NCBI GenBank assembly: GCA_016296675.1
Contig: JAEDIV010000095.1
Coordinates: forward strand, 1 to 10,121
Direction: 5' to 3'
Source of the DNA: Clostridia bacterium
GTDB lineage: Bacteria; Bacillota; Clostridia; Christensenellales; Aristaeellaceae
DNA length: 10,121 nt
In this document: one piece after another, positions 1-5,854 of the stretch
How the letters are laid out: each line of letters starts with the position of its first letter
Position numbering within the stretch: position 1 is the stretch's first letter
The notes under the pieces: generated by a model
Database searches by the model: none
Told to the model about the DNA's origin: nothing
The model's input: only the letters and a program-made list of their open reading frames with translations
Position numbers and translations under genes: made by a program

Positions 1-69
1 GATCATTTCATGGAGATACACGATTCACGGAGTTTGAATGTATTTTGAGACAGCGGCTTTTATATTGTT

Positions 70-1104
70 TTAAAAGCATTTTCCCGATTTGCAGTCCTCG
101 GCAGCGTTTCCGCGGAAGCACAATTCGTTTGCGCACTGACCGTCTTCAAACAGATCCACGAGGTTCTTAATTGTGGTTTTGGCGATGTTTTCAAGCGCTT
201 CTTCTGTCAAAAACGCCTGGTGTGAAGTCACGATGACATTGGGCATGGAGATCAGCCGGGCGAGGATATCGTCGTTTAAAATGTGCCCGGAGTTGTCCTC
301 AAAGAACAGGTCGCTTTCTTCCTCGTATACGTCCAGGCACGCCGCGCCTACATGGCGGGACTTGATGGCGTTCAAAAGGTCTTCCGCGTCTACAAGTCCG
401 CCGCGCGAGGTGTTGATGATGACAACGCCTTTTTTGCATTTTTTGAGCGTCTCTTCATTGATCATATGCGTCGTATCGTCCGTCAGCGGGCAGTGAAGGG
501 AAATGATGTCGCTGTTTTCATAAAGCTCGTCAAGGGACACATAGCGGACGTCATCTGCGTTTTCAAGGCCGGGGGAAGGGAATTTGTCGTAGGCAAGCAC
601 CTTCATTCCGAAACCGCGCGCAATGTCGATAAATACGCGGCCGATTCTGCCCGTTCCGATCACGCCCACGGTCTTGCCGTGCAGGTCGAACCCGGTTAAG
701 CCGGAGAGGCTGAAATTGAAATCGCGCGAGCGGATATAGGATTTGTGAATCCTCCTGATGGACGTTAAAAGAAGCGCCATCGCGTGCTCCGCAACGGCAT
801 ACGGCGAATACGCCGGAACGCGAAGAACATGGATTTTTCCAAAGGCGTGGCGCATGTCTACATTGTTGAAGCCCGCGCATCTGAGCGCGACGGCTTTTAC
901 ATTCATTTCCGAAAGGCGGTCGATTACATCTTTGTCCACTGTGTCGTTTACAAAGGCGCATACCGCGTCAAATCCGTGCGCCAGTTCCGCCGTGTCCAAA
1001 TTGAGCTTCGTTTCGAAATATTTGATTTCGACGCCGTTAAGGCCCGCATACTTGTCAAACGATTTCTTGTCATAGGATTTTGTATCAAAAAAAGCAACTC
1101 TCAT
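70..1104 (-). CDS. ldhA: D-lactate dehydrogenase (NAD-dependent, D-2-hydroxyacid dehydrogenase family)
   Basis: Reduces pyruvate to D-lactate with NADH in the cytoplasm, a fermentative route for recycling NAD. The 344-aa product resembles E. coli LdhA along its length: N-terminal VAFFDTKSYDKK, ALRCAGFNNVD near residue 73, RVPAYSPYAVAEHA near 95, and FSLSGLTGF near 131. The Rossmann motif GTGRIG is at 150-155. The catalytic triad known for E. coli LdhA (Arg235, Glu264, His296) lines up with Arg234 in NTSRGG, Glu263 in DVYEEE and His295 in SHQAF, so the enzyme should be active. The start at 1104 is preceded by AAAGGAGGAT at good spacing. It diverges from the SH3 gene. The odd feature is the C-terminus. 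After CANEL, close to where E. coli LdhA ends, the protein runs on about 16 residues with three more cysteines (Cys324, 329, 338, 343). The family call is firm; the pyruvate specificity is inferred from similarity. Confidence 0.93.
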   Translation of the reverse strand: MRVAFFDTKSYDKKSFDKYAGLNGVEIKYFETKLNLDTAELAHGFDAVCAFVNDTVDKDVIDRLSEMNVKAVALRCAGFNNVDMRHAFGKIHVLRVPAYSPYAVAEHAMALLLTSIRRIHKSYIRSRDFNFSLSGLTGFDLHGKTVGVIGTGRIGRVFIDIARGFGMKVLAYDKFPSPGLENADDVRYVSLDELYENSDIISLHCPLTDDTTHMINEETLKKCKKGVVIINTSRGGLVDAEDLLNAIKSRHVGAACLDVYEEESDLFFEDNSGHILNDDILARLISMPNVIVTSHQAFLTEEALENIAKTTIKNLVDLFEDGQCANELCFRGNAAEDCKSGKCF

Positions 1105-1131
1105 GCTTTCATCCTCCTTTTGCGCGATATT

Positions 1132-1137
1132 AGTATA
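1132..1137 (-). promoter_or_regulatory. Possible -10 element for the D-lactate dehydrogenase gene
   Basis: Read on the minus strand, this is TATACT, one mismatch from TATAAT, 28 bp before the start codon. No good -35 hexamer is visible 16-18 bp upstream, so the promoter may be weak or depend on an activator. This is a position-based guess only. Confidence 0.35.
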
Positions 1138-1225
1138 CCGGAAAACGCGCTCTTTAGCCGTTGCATTTCCAATGTTTCTCAGGATCCCCGGAAATTTCTT
1201 TGTTTCCCAAATTGAACCAAAGGAT

Positions 1226-1246
1226 GTTTCTTTTCGTCAAAGAAAC
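1226..1246 (+). other. Perfect 8-bp hairpin in the leader of the SH3-domain gene
   Basis: GTTTCTTT (1226-1233) and AAAGAAAC (1239-1246) are exact reverse complements around the loop TCGTC. The hairpin lies 35 bp before the start codon and about 18 bp before the ribosome binding site. No T-run follows, so it is not a typical terminator. It could stabilise the mRNA or be part of an operator; no -10/-35 pair was recognised for this gene. The stem is AT-rich and its function is unknown. Confidence 0.4.
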
Positions 1247-1280
1247 AGAAAGAAGATGAAGCGAAAAGGAGGAGAAGAGC

Positions 1281-2288
1281 ATGAAAAAGCTTCTCGGCGT
1301 CTTTTTGGTAATCTGTTTATTTATGGCAAGTATTCCGGTGTATGCGGCGGGCACGCAGTATGCGTATTGCCAGACGCCTACGAAAGACGGAAGCGCATAT
1401 GTGAGAAAAGTGGCCGGCGCGGGCCAGCCCATTGTCGGCGCGGCGAAATACGGCGATAAGCTGATCGTCCTTTCGCGCGGAAACACCTGGCACAAGGTGA
1501 AAGTCGTAAGAACCGGCGTTGTCGGCTATATGTACGGAAGATATATACGCTTTGCCGAATATGTGCCGGATGACAGCTATACCGGCGGCTCGACCACGGA
1601 CGGATGGGGAACGACCGGAACTGGCGGCAGCTGGGGCGGCGTAAGCAATTATGTCCCGGATGCAAGCATTAAGGATGCCGACGAAGTGGTCAATGTAAAC
1701 GCCACCGTCCGCTCTTCCGACGGCTATGCCAACTTGCGCTGGGGCCCCGGTAAGGAGTATAATGTAATCGGTCAGATTTATAACGGAACTGTGGTCTGGG
1801 CGCTTGAGAAAAACGGCAGCTGGGTCCGCTGCGCGACGAGAGACGGAAAAATCGGCTATATCAGCAAGGGTCTTTTGAAAATGGATACCGCTACCGCTGA
1901 AGGACTCAACGGAAAGACAGCGACCATCCGCTCAAGAGACGGCTTTGCCGCCGTGCGTTCCGGCGCGGGCACCAATCATTCGATGCTCTATCAGCTGTAT
2001 GTCGGAGACAAGACCAACGCATATTCGTCCTACGGCCAGTGGATCCGCGTGGAAAACATGAACGGCTGGGGCAGCGCGTATATCCATCGTTCGCTCATGC
2101 GCTTTAACTGGAATGCGACGACGACCGGAAATGTCAACATCCGAAAAGGCCCCGGCACGAGCTATGGAAAAATCGGCGTTGCTTATCCGGGCATGCAGGT
2201 CAGGCTCCTGGCTACCGACGGCAATTTTGCGCGCGTGGACACGGGAAACGCCGTCGCCTATATCAGCGCCCGTTATCTGAACTATTGA
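1281..2288 (+). CDS. Secreted protein with four bacterial SH3 domains
   Basis: A 335-aa exported protein with no enzymatic domain that I can see. The signal peptide (residues 1-22) has a KK start, a hydrophobic core LLGVFLVICLFMASIPV, and a likely cleavage after VYA. A first, divergent SH3-like unit spans about 26-92. A Gly/Ser/Thr/Trp-rich linker follows (about 98-124). Three clearer SH3b units follow at about 140-201, 212-275 and 279-335. Recurrent motifs mark them: YANLRWGPG, FAAVRSGAG and VNIRKGPG for the first strand and turn, and W(V/I)R with GYIS/AYIS near the ends. SH3b domains in bacteria typically bind peptidoglycan or peptide stems, so a cell-wall-associated role is the natural inference. 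There is no LPXTG motif, lipobox or hydrolase domain. The start is supported by AAAGGAGGAG at 1265-1274. The stop is 20 bp before the oxidoreductase gene, which suggests co-transcription. Confidence 0.85.
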   Translation: MKKLLGVFLVICLFMASIPVYAAGTQYAYCQTPTKDGSAYVRKVAGAGQPIVGAAKYGDKLIVLSRGNTWHKVKVVRTGVVGYMYGRYIRFAEYVPDDSYTGGSTTDGWGTTGTGGSWGGVSNYVPDASIKDADEVVNVNATVRSSDGYANLRWGPGKEYNVIGQIYNGTVVWALEKNGSWVRCATRDGKIGYISKGLLKMDTATAEGLNGKTATIRSRDGFAAVRSGAGTNHSMLYQLYVGDKTNAYSSYGQWIRVENMNGWGSAYIHRSLMRFNWNATTTGNVNIRKGPGTSYGKIGVAYPGMQVRLLATDGNFARVDTGNAVAYISARYLNY

Positions 2289-2308
2289 TAAAAAGCGGAG
2301 TGAGATAC

Positions 2309-3271
2309 ATGAAATTCGTCATCATCGGAGCCTCCGGTCATTATCACCAGTCGCTGGATGCGGTTTCTGAAGGATTGAACGCATACCTTGCCGCCATTGC
2401 GCCCGGATCAAAGGGCGAAGATATGACAAAGCTTGCGCAGAGAACCGGGGCGAAGCTGTACAGCGACTATGTCGAGATGCTGGAAACGGAAAAGCCGGAT
2501 GTCGCGGTGGTCAATCCGTGGTTCTGCGATATCGCAAGCGTTTCCATCGAATGCCTGAAAAGGGGCGTACACACCTATTCGGAGAAGCCGCTGGCCATCG
2601 ATATGAACGATCTGGCCGCGCTTGAAAGCGCATGGAGAAATTCGCCGGCGGAGCTCGGATGCATGCTGAATCTCAATTGCTGCGATTGGTTCAGAACCAT
2701 TGAAAAGGCGATCGAAGACGGCGAAATCGGACGCGTCCGCGTCGTTCACGGCCAAAAGAGCTATAAAATGGGCGTAAGAGGCGAAAACTATCGTGCCCGC
2801 GCCCTCTACGGGGGCACAATCCCCTGGGTCGGCATTCATGCCATCGACTGGCTTTTGCGCCTGGGCGGAAAATGCAAAAGCGTGAGCGCCACGCATACGA
2901 CGATTGAAAACCGCGGTCATAATGAAATGGAGAGCGCCGGAAGCGTCCTTCTGACCCTTGAAAACGGCGTGATCGGCACCTGCGATATCGACTATTTCCG
3001 TCCTGCGGGTTCAGCCCGCCACGACGATGACCGCCTGCGCGTAACCGGCACCAAAGGCATGATCGAAGCGGTCGACGGCGTGGTCACCCTTGAAAACGAC
3101 GAGAAAAAGCGCGTCCTTCCGCTCGAAGACGGCGTGAATCCCTTCACAAGATTCATAAATGCAATCGGAACGGAAGAGGCCGCGCGCTTAGCCGAAGAAG
3201 CCTTTGAGGACACCCGGATCAGTCTCCTTGCAAGACAGGCGGCGGACGAGGAAAGAACGATCCGGGCGTAG
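2309..3271 (+). CDS. Gfo/Idh/MocA-family NAD(P)-dependent oxidoreductase
   Basis: A 320-aa cytoplasmic dehydrogenase of the family acting on sugars, inositols and related polyols; the substrate cannot be told from sequence. Residues 1-115 form the nucleotide-binding domain, with VVNPWFCD near 67 and the family hallmark SEKPLAID at 91-98, where the lysine of EKP is catalytic in characterised members. The C-terminal domain carries GIHAIDWLLRLGG (175-187), whose His177 fits the catalytic histidine position, and RLRVTGTKGMIE near 242-253. The glycine-rich loop is unusual: GASGHYHQ at 7-14 rather than the common GxGxxA/G. I chose ATG 2309 with GGAG about 8 bp upstream. A longer reading from TTG 2285 would overlap the previous stop and lacks a binding site. 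It lies 20 bp after the SH3 gene, and a terminator is found only 248 bp after its stop, beyond a repeat element. Confidence 0.85.
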   Translation: MKFVIIGASGHYHQSLDAVSEGLNAYLAAIAPGSKGEDMTKLAQRTGAKLYSDYVEMLETEKPDVAVVNPWFCDIASVSIECLKRGVHTYSEKPLAIDMNDLAALESAWRNSPAELGCMLNLNCCDWFRTIEKAIEDGEIGRVRVVHGQKSYKMGVRGENYRARALYGGTIPWVGIHAIDWLLRLGGKCKSVSATHTTIENRGHNEMESAGSVLLTLENGVIGTCDIDYFRPAGSARHDDDRLRVTGTKGMIEAVDGVVTLENDEKKRVLPLEDGVNPFTRFINAIGTEEAARLAEEAFEDTRISLLARQAADEERTIRA

Positions 3272-3315
3272 GCGTATTTTCAAAGCAAAAAACAATGCAG
3301 CCCGCAGCGCCAAAA

Positions 3316-3477
3316 GGCTCCCTTGTGCAAAGGGAGCTGGCAAAATCGAAGATTTTGACTGAGGGATTGCAGCAAACGCTTAAAGAAGATCAAACGTAAG
3401 CGTGGAATCAAGAAGCCTTCACAATCCCTCCGTCTTCGCCTCTTGGCGAATCCACCTTCCTTTGCACAAGGGAGGCA
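3316..3477. repeat. Palindromic MITE-like repeat element able to form a cruciform
   Basis: Outer arms: CTCCCTTGTGCAAAGG (3318-3333) is an exact reverse complement of 3459-3474. Inner arms: GAGGGATTG (3361-3369) is an exact reverse complement of 3422-3430. Between outer and inner arms, each side has its own hairpin of unrelated sequence: CAAAATC-GAA-GATTTTG (3341-3357) on the left and TTCGCC-TCTT-GGCGAA (3435-3450) on the right. In the centre, ACGCTTA (3376-3382) pairs with TAAGCGT (3397-3403). Each outer arm is also self-complementary (8 bp around GTGCA on the left; the same with one G-T pair on the right). There is no coding capacity. From memory, similar CTCCCTTGTG/CACAAGGGAG elements are scattered through gut Clostridia genomes and behave like non-autonomous miniature elements. 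That recollection is not tested here, and no target-site duplication is obvious. Confidence 0.8.
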
Positions 3478-3518
3478 GAAATTGTCCGCTACTTAAAACA
3501 ATATTAAAACCTTTGGCC

Positions 3519-3550
3519 GCGCAGGCGTTCACCGGACGCCTGCGCTTTTT
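3519..3550 (+). terminator. Strong intrinsic terminator after the oxidoreductase unit
   Basis: A perfect 10-bp GC-rich stem, GCGCAGGCGT (3519-3528) with ACGCCTGCGC (3536-3545), has a 7-nt loop TCACCGG and is followed directly by TTTTT (3546-3550). The T-run is on the plus strand only, so it ends transcripts coming from the left. It is 248 bp past the oxidoreductase stop because the palindromic element lies between. It also insulates the promoter that begins at 3579. Confidence 0.88.
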
Positions 3551-3578
3551 GCGTCCTTTGCGGAAACACTCTTCAATA

Positions 3579-3607
3579 TTGTCATCCTTTTTATGATATG
3601 ATATACT
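3579..3607 (+). promoter_or_regulatory. Sigma-A-type promoter of the ADP-ribosylglycohydrolase operon
   Basis: TTGTCA (3579-3584), a 17-bp spacer, and TATACT (3602-3607), one mismatch from consensus at -35 and one at -10. It sits 29 bp after the terminator and 35 bp before the start codon at 3643. Transcription should begin near 3614. As no other clear promoter was found before 7658, it may serve the whole array. Confidence 0.8.
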
Positions 3608-3642
3608 TAACAAAAGGAAAAAACCGCAAGGAGGACAAACAA

Positions 3643-4434
3643 ATGATCGGCGCGATTATCGGAGATGTCGTGGGCTCCCGCTTTGAATGGAACAATCATC
3701 GAAGCAGGGAGTTTGAACTTTTTCATCCTGACTGCAGATGCACGGACGACAGCATTTTAAGTATTGCCGTCATGAAAGCGCTTCTTGAAAGCGAGGCTGA
3801 TTTTTCCGATCTGTCCGAAAAGGCGGTTTGCTGGGTCCGGAAAATCGGAAACCTGTATCCCGACGGCTGGTACAGCCGCCGGTTCAAAGCGTGGCTTACT
3901 TCGGACGATCCCGAGCCCTACGGCGCAAAAACCAACGGCGCGGCCATGCGCGTGAGCGCCTGCGCCTATGCGGCGAAGGATTTTGAAGAAGCCAAGCGCC
4001 TGTCCCGCACGGTTACCGAGATCACGCACAATTCGCCCGAAGCCGTCAAGGGCGCGGAGGCGGTGACGGTGGCCGTATACATGGCAAAAACGGGCGCAAG
4101 CAAGGCGGAAATCCGCGAAGAAATCATAAAAAATTACTATCCCATCGATTTTACCATCGATGAAATCCGCGATACATACGAATTCGATTATACATGCGAA
4201 GGCAGCGTTCCTCATGCATTGGAAGCATTCTTTGAATCCTGCGATTTTGAAGACGCAATCCGAACAGCCATCTCCCTCGGCGGTGACTCAGACACCATCG
4301 CCTGCATTGCGGGCGCGGTCGCCGGCGCGCACTACGGCGTGCCGGACGAGCTGCGCGAAAAAACGCTTTTTTATATGGACGATACGATGAAAGAAATCTA
4401 TCTTGCGTTTGAAGAAAAGTATAACCGAACCTAA
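3643..4434 (+). CDS. ADP-ribosylglycohydrolase family protein, first copy
   Basis: A 263-aa cytoplasmic protein of the DraG/ARH family, Mg-dependent hydrolases that release ADP-ribose from modified proteins or split related small molecules. The opening MIGAIIGDVVGSRFEW is typical. The metal-binding motif TDDS is at 34-37, NGAAMRVSA at 98-106, THNSPEA at 128-134, and the C-terminal metal-binding GGDSDTIACIAGAVAGA at 213-229. The usual Asp residues are present, so activity is expected; the substrate is unknown. ATG 3643 has AAGGAGG at 3628-3634. An in-frame ATG at 3598 is not used because it overlaps the -10 element. First gene of a tight array, 26 bp before the leucine-rich repeat gene. It shares the same motifs and spacing with a second copy at 5855, so one probably arose from the other by duplication, though they have diverged widely. 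Confidence 0.9.
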   Translation: MIGAIIGDVVGSRFEWNNHRSREFELFHPDCRCTDDSILSIAVMKALLESEADFSDLSEKAVCWVRKIGNLYPDGWYSRRFKAWLTSDDPEPYGAKTNGAAMRVSACAYAAKDFEEAKRLSRTVTEITHNSPEAVKGAEAVTVAVYMAKTGASKAEIREEIIKNYYPIDFTIDEIRDTYEFDYTCEGSVPHALEAFFESCDFEDAIRTAISLGGDSDTIACIAGAVAGAHYGVPDELREKTLFYMDDTMKEIYLAFEEKYNRT

Positions 4435-4460
4435 GAAAATTGATTGGGAGGGCTTAGAGA

Positions 4461-4928
4461 ATGGCCAATGATTTTGAGATCAGAAACGGCGTTCTTATCA
4501 AGTACAATGGAAAAGAAAGTCATGTGATCGTGCCGGACGGCGTTGTGGCCATCGGGAACAAGGCGTTTACCGTTACTGAAAGGGTTAAAAGATATCGGGA
4601 GGCGCTTCCGCCCATGCTTGCGGAATGGTCAAATCGCGAGTATGAGACGATCGAATACTGGGAAGATGAAACCGTGTCGAATCATCATATTAAGAAAGTT
4701 ACCCTGCCCGACAGCGTTCTGGAAATTAAGTCATGCGCTTTCTATAAATGCAGCGCTCTTGAATCGATCGAACTCGGTAAAAACATTTGTCGTATCGATT
4801 GGGCAGCGTTTCAGGGCTGCCATAACCTTAGAAAGGTGACGGTTCCGGACAAAGCAGTGATTGACAGCTATGCGTTTGAGAAAATAACGGAAATCATCCG
4901 CGTGCCCAAAGAAGAATATAATGCATAA
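4461..4928 (+). CDS. Small BspA-like leucine-rich repeat protein, cytoplasmic
   Basis: A 155-aa protein of the LRR_5 (BspA-type) kind, which usually mediates protein-protein contact. It opens with DFEIRNGVLIKYNGKESHV (4-22), a common entry cap of such proteins. Repeat units follow: VPDGVVAIGNKAF (24-36), VTLPDSVLEIKSCAFYKCSA (80-99), LESIELGKNICRIDWAAFQG (100-119), LRKVTVPD..IDSYAF (123-139), and the end IIRVPKEE (145-152). A charged, non-repeat insertion lies at about 38-78. There is no signal peptide or membrane segment, so it should stay in the cytoplasm. The start has GGGAGGG about 10 bp upstream. It is 26 bp after the hydrolase gene. The cap and the last residues nearly match the broken paralogue at 5013-5824, pointing to tandem duplication. 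Binding partner unknown. Confidence 0.82.
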   Translation: MANDFEIRNGVLIKYNGKESHVIVPDGVVAIGNKAFTVTERVKRYREALPPMLAEWSNREYETIEYWEDETVSNHHIKKVTLPDSVLEIKSCAFYKCSALESIELGKNICRIDWAAFQGCHNLRKVTVPDKAVIDSYAFEKITEIIRVPKEEYNA

Positions 4929-5012
4929 ATATACGATGCGCTTGTAGGCTCCATTCGGACACGCATATCAGCTTTTTTACAGAAGAAATATTCGAACGGG
5001 AGGTTAGACAAA

Positions 5013-5558
5013 ATGAGCATTTATGGATGTGTCCTTGGTCTTGCAGGCTTATGCATTTTTGGCGCTCTCCTTAACGGCAATACTCATTTTATTCCCTATA
5101 TTTTTGGCGGCGGGGCGGCGCTTTTGCTTGTTGTTTATATTCTTGAGCGCATAACTCCAACGCCGCCCTATCAACCTCCGAAGCCGCCGTCTGTGAAGGA
5201 TACAACGCGGAATTCCGAGCCGGCGGAGTTTACTCAGAAGCCCTACACGCCGCCTTCACCCATGGATTTTACCATCCGTGTCGCAAACGCGAAATCCGGA
5301 ATCCGGGAGGAAACTGTGGACGTGCGCCGCGCGCCGGTTTCTAAAGTTACAGAAGCCTCTGCGTCTCATGTTTTTTCCGCGCCTGAGCAAAGGGTCAGGA
5401 ACGAGGATTTTGAGATTAAAAACAGCGCGCTGATCAAGTATAAGGGCAATGAAAGTCATGTAACCGTGCCGGACGGCGTTGAGCGCATTTGTACACATGC
5501 GTTTACGGAAATTGAAAAATATAGGTGTGGGTGGGCCGCCCGGGAGATGAGGGCGTAG
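5013..5558 (+). CDS. Membrane-anchored leucine-rich repeat protein, N-terminal part (frameshifted gene)
   Basis: As read, 181 aa. Two hydrophobic segments (about 3-20 and 27-46) should form a membrane hairpin. A proline-rich linker follows (TPTPPYQPPKPP, 48-59) and then a poorly conserved stretch to about 130. The LRR entry cap DFEIKNSALIKYKGNESHV (132-150) and VPDGVERICTHAF (152-164) closely match the neighbouring gene at 4461. Similarity to that gene continues through GWAAREMR (compare EWSNREYE there), then this frame stops at TAG 5556-5558. The remaining repeats continue in the -1 frame to 5824. One base lost near the GGG at 5551-5553 explains this; restoring it gives a protein of about 270 aa. 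The start has GGGAGG at 4998-5003. Either a real mutation or a sequence error. With both ends on the cytoplasmic side or both outside, orientation is not decidable here. Confidence 0.75.
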   Translation: MSIYGCVLGLAGLCIFGALLNGNTHFIPYIFGGGAALLLVVYILERITPTPPYQPPKPPSVKDTTRNSEPAEFTQKPYTPPSPMDFTIRVANAKSGIREETVDVRRAPVSKVTEASASHVFSAPEQRVRNEDFEIKNSALIKYKGNESHVTVPDGVERICTHAFTEIEKYRCGWAAREMRA

Positions 5559-5824
5559 TGACCCATGAAATAGAAAGACCGATGGATTATGTCCGGGAGG
5601 TTGTTCTGCCGGACAGCGTATCGCATATCGAAGGCCGCGCTTTCGCCTGGTGCGAGAATCTTGAAAGCGTTCGATTCGGCAAGAACATCCGCGTAATCGA
5701 AAAAGGGGCGTTTGATTTGTGCGGAAAACTGAAACAGGGCATTGTTCCCGAACACGCCCAAATCAGCGAAGGCGCATTTGATGGAGCGACGGAAATCATC
5801 CGGGTGCCGAAGGAAGAACTATAA
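5558..5824 (+). pseudogene. C-terminal leucine-rich repeat fragment of the frameshifted gene
   Basis: This frame carries the missing half of the protein begun at 5013. The repeats VVLPDSVSHIEGRAFAWCEN and LESVRFGKNIRVIEKGAF align with the 4461 protein, as does the end EIIRVPKEE, identical in both. The frame is open from 5525. GTG 5558-5560 overlaps the TAG of the upstream frame (TAGTG), with GAGGG a few bases upstream, so some translation by re-initiation is conceivable. An ATG at 5582 lacks a binding site. The simplest reading is one gene, 5013-5824, with a one-base loss near 5551. It ends 30 bp before the second hydrolase gene. Confidence 0.7.
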
Positions 5825-5854
5825 ACGCATAAAAATACAGGGAGGTATAAGCGC

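Noticed and set aside
1..69. Search for a terminator or gene end downstream of the D-lactate dehydrogenase
   Set aside because: No convincing hairpin with T-run, and no reading frame with supporting signals, is visible in these 69 bases.
2285..2308. TTG start giving eight extra residues for the oxidoreductase
   Set aside because: It overlaps the previous stop codon and has no binding site. ATG 2309 directly begins the first Rossmann strand.
3402..3613. Short open frames on both strands across 3402-3613
   Set aside because: They lie in the palindromic element, terminator and promoter, with no binding sites; they are by-products of repeat sequence.
3598..3642. In-frame ATG 15 codons upstream of the first ADP-ribosylglycohydrolase start
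   Set aside because: It overlaps the -10 element and would lie at or before the expected transcription start. ATG 3643 has AAGGAGG at ideal distance and matches the family's usual N-terminus.
4932..4980. Possible attenuator: ATGCG/CGCAT stem followed by TTTTTT between the two LRR genes
   Set aside because: The stem is short with a bulge and an 18-nt-class loop, and the T-run begins several bases after it; too weak to call a terminator.
5545..5562. Programmed ribosomal frameshift in the second LRR gene
   Set aside because: No slippery heptamer of the A-AAA-AAG kind and no clear stimulating stem are present; a one-base loss near GGG is simpler.
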